A stretch of DNA of 54,329 nucleotides from Paracoccaceae bacterium (GTDB lineage Bacteria; Pseudomonadota; Alphaproteobacteria; Rhodobacterales; Rhodobacteraceae), in NCBI GenBank assembly GCA_024226455.1, contig JAAELR010000178.1, positions 1 through 54,329 on the forward strand. Direction: 5' to 3'. This document shows, piece by piece, positions 45,051-54,208 of the stretch; position 1 is the stretch's first letter; each line of letters starts with the position of its first letter. The notes beneath the pieces were generated by a model. It searched no databases. It had not been told where the DNA came from and saw only the letters and a program-made list of their open reading frames with translations. A program made the translations under genes and the position numbers.

Positions 45051-45710
45051 ATGAATATCCTTTTCGATATCGATGGCACATTGGTGCAAAGCTATCGGCT
45101 GGACAGTGTCTGCTTCGTGCAGGCGGTGCGCGAGGTGCTGGGCGAGGTGCATATCCACGCGGACTGGCACGCCTACAGACACGTTACCGACAAGGGCATT
45201 TTCGCGCAGATCTGTGCCGAGAACGGCGTTGCCGGGGACCGTGAGGCAGAGGTGCGGGCGCGGTTCGCGCATCTGCTTGGCCTGCGCCTGGCCGCCGATC
45301 CCGGTGCGTGCCGCGAGGTGCCGGGCGCGGGCGCGATGCTGGCCGGGCTGGCGGCGCGGGCCGAGACAAGGATCGGGCTGGCCACCGGCGGCTGGTCGGT
45401 GACCGCCGCCGCCAAGCTGGAGCAGGCCGGGATCGGCTGCGAGCCGGGATGGCTTTACAGCAGCGACATCTCTGCCGAGCGCACCGGGATCATGCGCGCC
45501 TGTCTGGCCGGTGTGGGGCAGGCCGGGGCGCCGGTGGTTTATGTCGGCGACGGCGAATGGGACGTGGCGGCGACGGCGGCGCTGGGCTGGCCGTTCATCG
45601 GCATCGGGCCGCGCCTGAAGGGCCTGGTGCCGCGCTGGATCGCCGATTTCGAGGGGCCGGGCTTTGCCGGTCATCTGGCCGATCTGTCGGACGGGGCGCT
45701 TGTGGTGTGA
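45051..45710 (+). CDS. HAD-family hydrolase
   Basis: A 219-residue HAD phosphatase. Motif I is LFDIDGTLV (Asp nucleophile and acid), motif [11 protein letters not shown], motif III a Lys near AAAKLEQAG and motif [16 protein letters not shown]. The fold lacks the full beta-phosphoglucomutase cap, being close to phosphoglycolate phosphatases. ATG 45051 is preceded by GGTGGGG; GTG 45042 is in frame. It diverges from pyrB and lies 41 bases before the uracil-DNA glycosylase. The substrate is unknown. Confidence 0.88.
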   Translation: MNILFDIDGTLVQSYRLDSVCFVQAVREVLGEVHIHADWHAYRHVTDKGIFAQICAENGVAGDREAEVRARFAHLLGLRLAADPGACREVPGAGAMLAGLAARAETRIGLATGGWSVTAAAKLEQAGIGCEPGWLYSSDISAERTGIMRACLAGVGQAGAPVVYVGDGEWDVAATAALGWPFIGIGPRLKGLVPRWIADFEGPGFAGHLADLSDGALVV

Positions 45711-45751
45711 TTCGGGTTGGGTACCGCTGCCGGGCGGGTTAGCCTGCGGCC

Positions 45752-46543
45752 ATGGAATCGGCACTGGATTACTGGCAGGCGAAGGCGGCGCTGGAATGGC
45801 AGGTCGAGCTGGGCGCCGACGAGGCGATCTGCGAGGCGCCGGTCGACCGCTATGAACTGCCCGACGCGCAGCCCGTGCCGAAGAAACCCGCCCCGGCACC
45901 CGTGGCGCCGCCCGCTCCGGCGCTCGTGGCCGGGGTCTTCGATCCCGCAGAGGCCGCGAAACAGGCAGCCGCTGCGGCAGACAGCCTTGAAACACTGCAA
46001 CAGGCTCTGGCCGGTTTTGAGCATTGCGAGTTGAAGCGCGGCGCGCGCAATACCGTCTTTGCCGACGGCAATCCGGCAGCCCAGGTGATGCTGATCGGCG
46101 AGGCGCCGGGGCGCGACGAGGATATTCAGGGCAAACCCTTCGTGGGCCGTGCCGGGCAATTGCTGGACCGCATGTTCGACTACATCGGCATGGCCCGCAA
46201 CGCGCCAGAGGCGGAAAAGGCGCTATATATCACCAACATCCTGCCCTGGCGTCCGCCGCAGAACCGTGACCCCAAGCCCGAAGAGATCGCTATGATACTG
46301 CCCTTCATCCAGCGCCACATAGAGCTGGCCGATCCGAAAGCGATCGTGCTGATGGGCAATATCTCGTGTCAGGCGATGCTGGGCCGGCGCGGCATCACCC
46401 GGCTGCGCGGCAATTGGGCCGACGTGCTGGGCCGCCCGGCGCTGGCCATGTTCCACCCCGCCTATCTGCTGCGCAACCCGCAAGCCAAACGCGAGGCTTG
46501 GGCCGACCTGCTGACGCTGCAGGCACGGCTGAGGCAGCTTTGA
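45752..46543 (+). CDS. Uracil-DNA glycosylase, family 4-like, without Fe-S cysteines
   Basis: A 263-residue enzyme with the family 4/5 core: [22 protein letters not shown] (catalytic region), [15 protein letters not shown] and [10 protein letters not shown]. Family 4 members carry four cysteines for a 4Fe-4S cluster, in CxxC, KCRPPxN and a later Cys. Here those places are EHCELK (one Cys), PWRPPQN and AMILPFI, so three of four ligands are missing. The first ~85 residues are Pro/Ala-rich and low in complexity. It should still remove uracil from DNA if the fold is stable. It follows the HAD gene closely and precedes the metallophosphoesterases by 100 bases. Confidence 0.88.
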   Translation: MESALDYWQAKAALEWQVELGADEAICEAPVDRYELPDAQPVPKKPAPAPVAPPAPALVAGVFDPAEAAKQAAAAADSLETLQQALAGFEHCELKRGARNTVFADGNPAAQVMLIGEAPGRDEDIQGKPFVGRAGQLLDRMFDYIGMARNAPEAEKALYITNILPWRPPQNRDPKPEEIAMILPFIQRHIELADPKAIVLMGNISCQAMLGRRGITRLRGNWADVLGRPALAMFHPAYLLRNPQAKREAWADLLTLQARLRQL

Positions 46544-46643
46544 TGCGGTCGTACCGCAAAACCGTCGCGCCCCGGGCCCCGGCGGGCAGGTCGCGAGAGG
46601 TCCTGGGTCATGCCCGGGACGGCCAATAGCAAGGACCCCTCTG

Positions 46644-47240
46644 ATGCGCATTCTCGCCTTCTCCGACATTCATTGCGACCGCGCCGCATGCGACGCCATC
46701 GTCGCGGCAGCCGACACCGCCGATCTGGTGATCGGCGCGGGGGATTTCGCACAGCGCCATGACGGGCTGGCCACGACCCTGGACCGGCTGCGCAGGCTTG
46801 AAGACAAAGCCGTCTTTGTCTGCGGCAACAACGAAACCGCCGAGGCGCTGCGCTGTGAAACCCGGGCGCTGGTGCTGCAGGGTGGGGTGACAACCCGCGA
46901 TGGGCTGACCGTCGCCGGTATCGGGTGTGCCGTGCCGCCACTGCCGCCGCTGGCATGGGGCTCTGCCGACCTGACCGAGGATGCGGCCCGCACCCTGCTG
47001 GACCCGATAACCGCCTGTGATATCCTGGTGTCGCATTCACCGCCCAAGGGGGTGGCGGATGTGCATGCGCAGATGGGATCGATCGGGTCGCAGGCCGTGC
47101 GCGAGGCGGCACAGCGGCTGCAGCCGCAATTGCTGTTGTGCGGCCATGTCCACGATTGCTGGGGGCAAGAGGGGCACATCGGCGGCACCCGTGTGGTGAA
47201 CCTGGGTCCCACGGCCAACTGGTTCGAGTTGAACCCATGA
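46644..47240 (+). CDS. Metallophosphoesterase (first of a pair)
   Basis: A 198-residue calcineurin-like phosphoesterase of the YfcE/MJ0936 size class. Motifs are AFSDIHCDR, GAGDFAQ, CGNNET, ILVSHSPPKG and LLCGHVHDC, supplying the dinuclear metal site. AAGGA lies 8 bases before ATG 46644. Its stop overlaps the next ATG, and the two proteins are clearly paralogous. Such enzymes cleave phosphodiesters or small phosphate esters; the substrate is unknown. Confidence 0.88.
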   Translation: MRILAFSDIHCDRAACDAIVAAADTADLVIGAGDFAQRHDGLATTLDRLRRLEDKAVFVCGNNETAEALRCETRALVLQGGVTTRDGLTVAGIGCAVPPLPPLAWGSADLTEDAARTLLDPITACDILVSHSPPKGVADVHAQMGSIGSQAVREAAQRLQPQLLLCGHVHDCWGQEGHIGGTRVVNLGPTANWFELNP

Positions 47241-47830
47241 AGATCCTCGCCTTCTCTGACCTGCACCTGGCCCACGACCGTGCCGCGGCCATTGCCGCCG
47301 CCAGCGCCGACGCCGATCTGGTGATCGGTGCTGGTGATTTCTGTAACACGCGTACCGGGCTGGACGAGGCGATGAACATGCTGGGCGGCATCAGGGCGGC
47401 CTTCGTCGTGGTTCCCGGCAATGCCGAAAGCGTCGACGAACTGCACGCCGCCGCCCATGCGGGCACAACGGTGCTGCACGGCACCTTCACCCGGATCGGG
47501 GACCTTGCGCTGTTCGGCCTCGGCTATGGCGTGCCGGTCACGCCCTTTGGCGACTGGTCCTGCGATCTGACCGAGCTGGAGGCCGCAGTGATGCTGTCGC
47601 AATGCGCCGCCGCCGATATCCTTGTCACCCATTCCCCGCCCAGGGGCGTGGCCGATCTGACATCCACCCGGCTCTCGGTCGGCTCGACCGCGATCCGCGA
47701 CGCCATCAAGCGGGTGCAGCCGAAACTGGCGCTTTGCGGCCATATCCATGACAGCTGGGGCGCCGGGGCGCGGATCGGCGCCACCCGCGTGGTCAACCTT
47801 GGTCCCACCCCGAACTGGTTCGAGATATGA
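47237..47830 (+). CDS. Metallophosphoesterase (second of a pair)
   Basis: A 197-residue close relative of the preceding gene (AFSDLHLAHDR, GAGDFCNT, VPGNAES, ILVTHSPPRG, LALCGHIHDSWG). In the third motif, NNE of the first protein is NAE here, so one metal-site-proximal Asn differs. The ATG overlaps the previous stop as ATGA, as does its own stop with the LysE gene. Tandem duplication followed by divergence is the likely origin. Confidence 0.88.
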   Translation: MKILAFSDLHLAHDRAAAIAAASADADLVIGAGDFCNTRTGLDEAMNMLGGIRAAFVVVPGNAESVDELHAAAHAGTTVLHGTFTRIGDLALFGLGYGVPVTPFGDWSCDLTELEAAVMLSQCAAADILVTHSPPRGVADLTSTRLSVGSTAIRDAIKRVQPKLALCGHIHDSWGAGARIGATRVVNLGPTPNWFEI

Positions 47831-48447
47831 TCCCCGTCGATCCACTGGTCCTGCTGGCCTTCATCCCCGCTGCGCTGGCGTTGAACCTTACCCCCGGGGC
47901 TGACATGATGTTCTGCCTCGGTCAGGGTCTGCGCAACGGCCCGCGTGCCGCCATGGCCGCCAATCTGGGCATCGCCGCGGGGGCCATGGCCAATGTGGCG
48001 CTCGCCGGGCTGGGGCTCGGCGCCGTGATCGCGGCGTTGCCCTGGGCCTTCGACGCGATCCGCTGGGCGGGGGTGGCCTATCTGCTCTATCTGGCGGTCA
48101 AGGCCCTGCGCGCCGGCCCGCTGGATCCCGCCACGCTCGCCGCCGCCCGGCCCTTTCGCGAGGCGCTGATCGTCAACATGACCAACCCCAAGGTGGTGCT
48201 GTTCATCCTCGCCTTCATCCCGCAATTCATCGACCCGGCCCGCGGCGCGGTGCTGACACAGTTTCTGGCCTTCGGCGTCATCCTGTCGCTTGGCGGCTTG
48301 CTTATCAACGGCGTAATCGGGGTTTCGTCGGGCGGCATTGGCCGCCGCATGACCCGCTCGCCCCGCCTTGCCCGTGCCCTGGGCTATGTCAGCGCCGGCG
48401 TCTTCGCCGCGCTTGCCCTGCGCCTTGCCGTAATGGAGAGAACATGA
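47827..48447 (+). CDS. LysE-family exporter
   Basis: A 206-residue inner-membrane transporter with six hydrophobic segments and the LysE signature LNLTPGADMMFCLGQGLRNG and NMTNPKVVLFILAFIPQF. It probably exports an amino acid or related compound. It is coupled to the metallophosphoesterase before it and to moaB after it by ATGA overlaps. No adjacent LysG-like regulator is seen. Confidence 0.9.
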   Translation: MIPVDPLVLLAFIPAALALNLTPGADMMFCLGQGLRNGPRAAMAANLGIAAGAMANVALAGLGLGAVIAALPWAFDAIRWAGVAYLLYLAVKALRAGPLDPATLAAARPFREALIVNMTNPKVVLFILAFIPQFIDPARGAVLTQFLAFGVILSLGGLLINGVIGVSSGGIGRRMTRSPRLARALGYVSAGVFAALALRLAVMERT

Positions 48448-48986
48448 GCCCGACCGACGACAGCAAAGAATTCATCCCGGTCCGTATCGCGGTGCTGACC
48501 GTATCGGACAGCCGCAGCATCGAAGAGGACAGGTCAGGCCAGACTCTTGTCGACCGGATCGCCGGTGCCGGACATGTCCTTGCCACGCGCGATATCGTCC
48601 ATGACGAGCGTGACCAGATAGCAGACCGGCTGCGCGCCTGGTGCGCCGACCCCGAGATCGACGTGATCATCTCGACCGGCGGCACCGGGCTGACCGGGCG
48701 CGATGTCAGCGTCGAGGCGCATCGCGATGTCTATGAAAAAGAGATCGAGGCCTTCGCCACGGTGTTCACCATTGTCAGCATGCAGAAGATCGGCACAAGC
48801 GCCGTGCAAAGCCGCGCCACGGGCGGTGTGGCGCAGGGCACTTATCTCTTCGCCTTGCCCGGCTCTCCGGGTGCGTGCAAGGACGCCTGGGACGAGATTC
48901 TCTGCCACCAGTTCGACTATCGTCACCGGCCCTGCAACTTTGTCGAGATTTTTCCGCGGCTGAACGAGAATCAGCGCCGGAGTTAG
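48444..48986 (+). CDS. moaB: Molybdenum cofactor biosynthesis protein B
   Basis: A 180-residue MoaB/MogA-type protein. The molybdopterin-binding motif STGGTGLTGRDVS and the downstream ALPGSPGACKDAWDE are present, with SDSR near the N-terminus. These proteins adenylate molybdopterin before metal insertion. The gene is the last of the coupled run beginning at 46644. No other moa genes are in the window. Confidence 0.92.
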   Translation: MSPTDDSKEFIPVRIAVLTVSDSRSIEEDRSGQTLVDRIAGAGHVLATRDIVHDERDQIADRLRAWCADPEIDVIISTGGTGLTGRDVSVEAHRDVYEKEIEAFATVFTIVSMQKIGTSAVQSRATGGVAQGTYLFALPGSPGACKDAWDEILCHQFDYRHRPCNFVEIFPRLNENQRRS

Positions 48987-49097
48987 TCGTGTTCGCCGTG
49001 CCGCCAGTTCGTGACGGCGTTGGAGCTTGGAGCTTGGAACTTGGCCGACATTGGGCTAGCCTCGAGTGTGGGCGAAAGCCATGGGGGAAATGGATAT

Positions 49098-50558
49098 ATG
49101 CGTTTTCTGCGCCGTTCTCTTGTCGGCCTGTTCCTGCTGCTTGTGACGGTGGGGCTGTTTGCCTATGCCGGACAATCCATCCGCACCGCGCTGCAGACCC
49201 GCTGGGCTGAGGAAGTGCGCAGCCGCCCCACCCGAGAGCGGGTCTTCGCCGTCGATCTCGTGGCTTTCGAGCCCGCCACGGTGACCCCGGTGCTGACCGG
49301 CTTCGGCGAGGTGCGCAGCCGGCGCACGCTGGAAGTTCGCGCCACCGCTGCCGGGCGGGTCGTCGAACTGGCCGATGGTTTCGAGGAGGGTGACCAGGTG
49401 ACCGGGGGCGATTTGCTGCTGCGCGTCGATCCGTCGGACGCGCAATCGGCGCTGGATGTGGCGATGACCGATCTGGCAGAGACCAATGCGGATTTGCGCG
49501 AGGCCGTTACGGCGCTGGCGCTGGCCGGCGATGACGTTGCCTCGGCCCGCGAGCAACTGGCGTTGCGTACCAAGGCGCTGGCGCGGCAGCAGAATCTGTC
49601 GGAACGCGGCGTCGGCACCGACGCGGCGGTCGAGACGGCGGCGCTGGCCGAGGCGGCGGCGAAACAGGCGGTGCTGTCGCGCCGCCAGGCGCTGGCCCAG
49701 GCCGAGGCGCGGGTGGAACAGGCCGAGACGGCGCTGGCGCGGCGTCGCATTGCGCTGGAAGAGGCCGAACGCCGGCTGGCCGAGACCGAGCTTTTCGCCG
49801 AGTTTTCCGGCACGCTCAGCGATGTGGCGGTGGTCGAGGGCGGGCTGGTGCAGAACAACGAGCGCCTGGCGCGGCTGGTCGATCCGGCAGCGCTTGAGGT
49901 GGCGTTCCGGGTGTCGAACGCTGAATACACCCGGCTGCTGGATGCAGACGGCACGCTGAAGGCGGCGGGTGTCGAGGTGACGCTGGACGCGCTGGGTGCG
50001 GGTCTGACCGCCAGTGGTTCGATCAGCCGCGAAAGCGCCAGCGTGGGCGACGGGCAGACCGGGCGGCTGCTCTTTGCCCGGCTCGAGGCATCGCGCGGGT
50101 TTCGCCCGGGCGATTTCGTCGCCGTGGCGGTGAACGAGCCAGAGCTGCAACTTGTCGCCACCTTGCCGGCGGCGGCGCTGGATGCCTCCGGTACCGTTCT
50201 GGTGCTGGGCGCCGAGGACCGGCTGGAAGTGGCGCAGGTCGAACTGCTGCGGCGTCAGGGCGACGACGTGCTGGTGCGTGCGCATGCTTTGCGCGACCGG
50301 ATGGTGGTGGCGGAACGCTCGCCGCTATTGGGGGCAGGGATCAAGGTTCGCCCGATCCGGCCCGGTGCCGACGCAGAAGCGCCCGAAGAACCGGCCATGG
50401 TCGAGCTGAGCGACGAGCGCCGGGCCAAACTGGTGGCCTTTGTCGAGGGCAACAAACGTATGCCGGCAGAGGCCAGGACGCGGGTGCTGGAGCAACTGAG
50501 CCAGACCCATGTACCGGCCCGGATGGTAGAACGTATAGAGGCGCGGATGGGAGGCTGA
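49098..50558 (+). CDS. RND efflux periplasmic adaptor subunit
   Basis: A 486-residue membrane fusion protein. A single N-terminal membrane segment (LVGLFLLLVTVGLFAYAG) anchors it; no lipobox cysteine. Residues ~60-120 and ~250-290 are the biotinyl-lipoyl halves (GRVVELADGFEEGDQV, AEFSGTLSDVAVVEGG), flanking a long alpha-helical hairpin (~125-240, Ala/Glu/Arg-rich coiled coil). A beta-barrel and a C-terminal region with a short helical tail follow. ATG 49098 has GGGGGA about 9 bases upstream. It is followed by the RND permease and a 19-codon leader; no outer-membrane channel gene is present. Confidence 0.9.
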   Translation: MRFLRRSLVGLFLLLVTVGLFAYAGQSIRTALQTRWAEEVRSRPTRERVFAVDLVAFEPATVTPVLTGFGEVRSRRTLEVRATAAGRVVELADGFEEGDQVTGGDLLLRVDPSDAQSALDVAMTDLAETNADLREAVTALALAGDDVASAREQLALRTKALARQQNLSERGVGTDAAVETAALAEAAAKQAVLSRRQALAQAEARVEQAETALARRRIALEEAERRLAETELFAEFSGTLSDVAVVEGGLVQNNERLARLVDPAALEVAFRVSNAEYTRLLDADGTLKAAGVEVTLDALGAGLTASGSISRESASVGDGQTGRLLFARLEASRGFRPGDFVAVAVNEPELQLVATLPAAALDASGTVLVLGAEDRLEVAQVELLRRQGDDVLVRAHALRDRMVVAERSPLLGAGIKVRPIRPGADAEAPEEPAMVELSDERRAKLVAFVEGNKRMPAEARTRVLEQLSQTHVPARMVERIEARMGG

Positions 50559-50560
50559 GC

Positions 50561-50620
50561 ATGCGGTCGCGTGCGGATCTTTTTCAGAAATCCATTCAGC
50601 AGGAGCCGTCGCATGGCTGA
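50561..50620 (+). CDS. 19-codon leader peptide before the RND permease
   Basis: ATG 50561 has GGGAGG 6 bases upstream, as good as any site here, and encodes MRSRADLFQKSIQQEPSHG before TGA 50618-50620. The frame overlaps the permease start (ATG 50613) by 8 bases, so ribosomes stopping here could re-initiate there. It may couple the adaptor to the permease or act as an attenuator. It could also be fortuitous. Confidence 0.4.
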   Translation: MRSRADLFQKSIQQEPSHG

Positions 50621-53600
50621 GCGTCTCCCGCGCTTCGGCGGCATCCTGAGCTATTTCACCCGCCACCGCACCGCCGCGAACCTGCTGCTGGTGATCCTGA
50701 TTGCCGCCGGAATCGCCGCCTTTCCACGCATGCGGGCGCAGTTCTTTCCCGATGTCATCATCGACAGTGTCGCCGTCAACATCACCTGGGACGGCGCCGG
50801 CGCCAAGGATGTGGACCACGCCATCGTGCAGCTTCTGGAACCGGCGCTGCTGGCGGTCGAGGGGGTGGAAAGCTCTGTCGCGACCAGCCAAGAGGGCGTT
50901 GCCTGGATCGTGCTGGAGTTCGAGCCCGGCTGGGACATGTCGCGTGCCGCCGACGATTTGCAGGCCGCTGTCGATACCATCACCAACCTGCCCCAGGATG
51001 CCGAGGATCCGGTGGTGCGCCGCGGCATCTGGAACGACCGGGTAACAGATGTGGTGATCACCGGCCCCGTGGGCGTCGACCAGTTGGGCCGGTTCGCGGA
51101 CGAATTCGTCATGCGGCTCTTCGCCGCCGGCGTCACCCGCACAACTATCCGCGGCCTGGCCGCGCCCGAAACCGTGGTCGAGGTACCGACGCTGTCGCTG
51201 ATCCGCAACAACGTCACCATGCGCCAGATCGCCGATGCCATCGCCGAAGAGGCAGAGGCCGACCCGGTCGGCAACGTCAAGGGCGCCAATGCCCGGGTGC
51301 GCACCGGTGTCGCCAAGACCCGTGCCGATGCCATCGCCGCCATTGTCCTGCGCTCGAGCCCCGATGGCTCCAAGCTGACCATCGGCGATGTCGCCCGCGT
51401 CATCGTCGGCGGGGTGGACCGGGATCGTGCCTATTTCGTGGGCGAGTACTCGGCGATCTCGGTGCGCGTCGACCGGTCCGACCGGGGCGACGCCATCGGC
51501 ATCCAGCGTAGCGTGGAAAAGGTCGCGGCAGAGCTGGAATTGTCGCTGCCCGAAGCGGTCAGCATCGACCTGATCCGCACCCGCGCCGAGGCGATCACCG
51601 GGCGGCTCAACATCCTGAAATGGAACGGTCTGATGGGTCTCGGCCTGGTGGTGACGCTGCTGTTTCTGTTCCTCAACGCTCGCACCGCGTTCTGGGTCGC
51701 CGTCGGCATCCCGGTGGCGATGACCGCCGCCATCTCGATGATGTATGCCGCCGGTCTGACCATCAACATGGTGTCGCTTTTTGCCCTGATCATCACGCTG
51801 GGTATCGTGGTCGACGATACCATTGTTGTGGGCGAGCATGCCGACCATCGGGCCCGGCGGGGCGAAGGGCCGGTCGAGGCCGCCGAGAACGCCGCCCGGC
51901 GCATGTTCCCACCGGTCTTTGCCGCCACCATGACCACGATCATCGCGTTTTTCGGGCTCGTCGCCATCGGCGGGCGGTTTGGCGACCTGATCGCCGACAT
52001 CCCCTTTACCGTGATCATGGTGCTGGCCGCCTCGCTGATCGAGTGCTTCCTGATCCTGCCCAACCACATGGCGCATTCCATCGCGCATTCGGCGAAACGG
52101 CACTGGTACGACTGGCCCTCGCGCATTGTCAACGGCGGCTTCATCTGGTTTCGTGAGACGGTGTTTCGCCGCTTCATCCGGCTGGTGGTCTGGGCCCGCT
52201 ACCCGGTGCTGGCGGGCGCTTTCGTGATCCTCGCCAGCCAGGTGGCGCCGTTTATCACCGGCGACCTGCAATGGCGTTTTTTCAACGCGCCGGAGCGGGC
52301 CTCTGTCAGCGGCAATTTCGCCATGGCGCCCGGCGCTACGCGTGACGACACGATGGCGATGATGCGCGAGATGCAGCGCGCCACCGGGGCGGTGGCGGCA
52401 CGGCTGGAGGCAGAGCACGGCGCCGATCCGCTGGACTATGTCATCGCCGAGGTCGGCGGCAATACCGGGCGCGGGCTGAGTGGCGTCGAGACCAAGGAGG
52501 CGTTCCAGCTCGGCTCGATCGCCATCGAACTGATCGACGCCGATCTCAGGCCCTATTCCAGTTTCCAGTTCGTCGCCGCGCTGCAGGACGAGGTGCGCAA
52601 CCATCCGATGGCAGAGACGGTCAGTTTCCGAGGCTACCGGTCGGGACCCGGCGGCGACGCGCTGGACGTGCAGCTTTACGGCGCCGATGCCGACCTGCTG
52701 AAAGAGGCCGCCGAAGCGTTGAAGGCGGATCTTGCGCAATTCCCCGAGGTCTCGGCGCTGGAAGACAGCCTGGCCTACGATAAGCAAGAGCTGATCCTGG
52801 AACTGACCCCACAGGGCCAGGCGCTGGGTTTCACCATCGACGGGCTGGGCCGGGTGCTGCGCAACCGGCTGAACGGGATCGAGGCGGCGACCTATCCCGA
52901 TGGACCGCGTAGTGCGGCGATACGGGTCGAACTGCCCGCCACAGAACTGACGGCGGACTTTCTGGAGCGAGCCCGGATGCGCACTAGCACGGGCGAATAC
53001 GTGGCGCTGGCCGATATCGTAAGCGTGGCATCGCGCGAGGGATTCTCGACCGTGCGGCGCGAGAACGGGCTGCGGCTGGTGTCGGTAACCGGCGACATTT
53101 CCGAGGACGACCCGGCGCGGGCCAACGAGATCATGGCGACTCTGGAGAACGCGATCCTGCCGGACCTGGTAGAGCGTTTCGGCATCGCCTCGGCCCTGTC
53201 GGGGCTGGCAGAGCAGGAGAGCGAGTTTCTCAGCGATGCGCGCACCGGGTTCCTGCTGTGCCTGCTGGGGATATTCCTGAGCCTGGCTTGGGTGTTTTCC
53301 AGCTGGACCCGGCCGGTGGTGGTGATGGCGGTGATCCCGTTCGGTCTGGTGGGCGCTTTGTGGGGGCACATGCACTGGGATGTGCCGCTGAGCATGTTCT
53401 CGGTGGTCGGGCTGATAGGCATGACCGGGATCATCATCAATGACAGTCTGGTTCTGGTGATGACGGTAGATGAATACGCCCGCGACCGCGGCATGGTTCC
53501 GGCCATCATAGACGGCGTTTGCGATCGGCTCAGGGCCGTACTGCTGACCACGCTAACCACGGTGCTGGGGCTGGCGCCGCTGCTTTACGAGCAAAGCCAG

Positions 53601-54008
53601 CAGGCGCAGTTCCTGAAACCCACGGTGATCACACTGGTCTACGGGCTGGGCTTCGGTATGGTGCTGGTGCTGCTGGTAGTACCGGCCCTGATGGCGATGC
53701 AGATGGATATCGGTGGCCAGTTTGCGGCGCTGCGCCGGGCGCTGCGGCTGCGCCGCGGCGGGCGATTTGTCATCGTGCCGGTTGTACTGTCCGGGGTGGC
53801 GGCGATGGGGCTGTTCGCAGCGACGCTGGGTTGGGTGATCATAGACGGAAATCTGCTGTTGCCGCTGCAGGCGTTGCTGCCCGGAATGGAACCGCTCAAG
53901 GCGGCGCTGGGGTTGTTTGGGGCCGGCGCGGCGGTTCTGGTGCTGGCGGTCTACCTGGTTTCCATCGCCCTCGTCGCGCTGTCCGGTGCGTTGGTTCGCC
54001 GAACCTGA
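50613..54008 (+). CDS. RND efflux permease with extended C-terminus
   Basis: An 1131-residue RND inner-membrane pump with twelve canonical membrane segments and two large periplasmic loops. The proton-relay region is IITLGIVVDDTIVVGEHAD with the adjacent Asp pair. Typical members have ~1020-1050 residues; here an added ~100 residues after residue ~1030 contain two further hydrophobic segments (RFVIVPVVLSGVAAMGLFAA and AAVLVLAVYLVSIALVAL). ATG 50613 has AGGAG 7 bases upstream. It works with the adaptor just upstream. Export of hydrophobic compounds or metals is possible; the substrate is unknown. Confidence 0.92.
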   Translation: MAERLPRFGGILSYFTRHRTAANLLLVILIAAGIAAFPRMRAQFFPDVIIDSVAVNITWDGAGAKDVDHAIVQLLEPALLAVEGVESSVATSQEGVAWIVLEFEPGWDMSRAADDLQAAVDTITNLPQDAEDPVVRRGIWNDRVTDVVITGPVGVDQLGRFADEFVMRLFAAGVTRTTIRGLAAPETVVEVPTLSLIRNNVTMRQIADAIAEEAEADPVGNVKGANARVRTGVAKTRADAIAAIVLRSSPDGSKLTIGDVARVIVGGVDRDRAYFVGEYSAISVRVDRSDRGDAIGIQRSVEKVAAELELSLPEAVSIDLIRTRAEAITGRLNILKWNGLMGLGLVVTLLFLFLNARTAFWVAVGIPVAMTAAISMMYAAGLTINMVSLFALIITLGIVVDDTIVVGEHADHRARRGEGPVEAAENAARRMFPPVFAATMTTIIAFFGLVAIGGRFGDLIADIPFTVIMVLAASLIECFLILPNHMAHSIAHSAKRHWYDWPSRIVNGGFIWFRETVFRRFIRLVVWARYPVLAGAFVILASQVAPFITGDLQWRFFNAPERASVSGNFAMAPGATRDDTMAMMREMQRATGAVAARLEAEHGADPLDYVIAEVGGNTGRGLSGVETKEAFQLGSIAIELIDADLRPYSSFQFVAALQDEVRNHPMAETVSFRGYRSGPGGDALDVQLYGADADLLKEAAEALKADLAQFPEVSALEDSLAYDKQELILELTPQGQALGFTIDGLGRVLRNRLNGIEAATYPDGPRSAAIRVELPATELTADFLERARMRTSTGEYVALADIVSVASREGFSTVRRENGLRLVSVTGDISEDDPARANEIMATLENAILPDLVERFGIASALSGLAEQESEFLSDARTGFLLCLLGIFLSLAWVFSSWTRPVVVMAVIPFGLVGALWGHMHWDVPLSMFSVVGLIGMTGIIINDSLVLVMTVDEYARDRGMVPAIIDGVCDRLRAVLLTTLTTVLGLAPLLYEQSQQAQFLKPTVITLVYGLGFGMVLVLLVVPALMAMQMDIGGQFAALRRALRLRRGGRFVIVPVVLSGVAAMGLFAATLGWVIIDGNLLLPLQALLPGMEPLKAALGLFGAGAAVLVLAVYLVSIALVALSGALVRRT

Positions 54009-54208
54009 GCATGAGGGGTCTTCGACAGGAAATCGTGCGCCGGGCAGCGATTTCCCGAAGGTGCCGCTCGTCGAGCCCTTGCAGGCTCTTCTCGCTGGTC
54101 TGTGCCCCCGCGAAGCGAGGAAGCCCGAAAGGGCTGATGAGCGTCCCGCTGGCGCTGCCGGTCCATCCCGAACCGGGCGTGCTCTAATGGCATCGTCAAC
54201 GATAACCG
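54009..54208. other. Intergenic region after the RND permease
   Basis: No gene is seen. Small hairpins GAGCC-CTTGCA-GGCTC (near 54076-54091) and AGCCC-GAAA-GGGCT (54122-54135) may end RND transcription. The right end belongs to the ISAzo13-like element. Confidence 0.45.

Noticed and set aside
50325-53375. About 1000-residue antisense frame opposite the RND permease
   Set aside because: Composition is His/Arg/Gly-rich as expected for antisense of a GC-rich gene; no domain is recognised.
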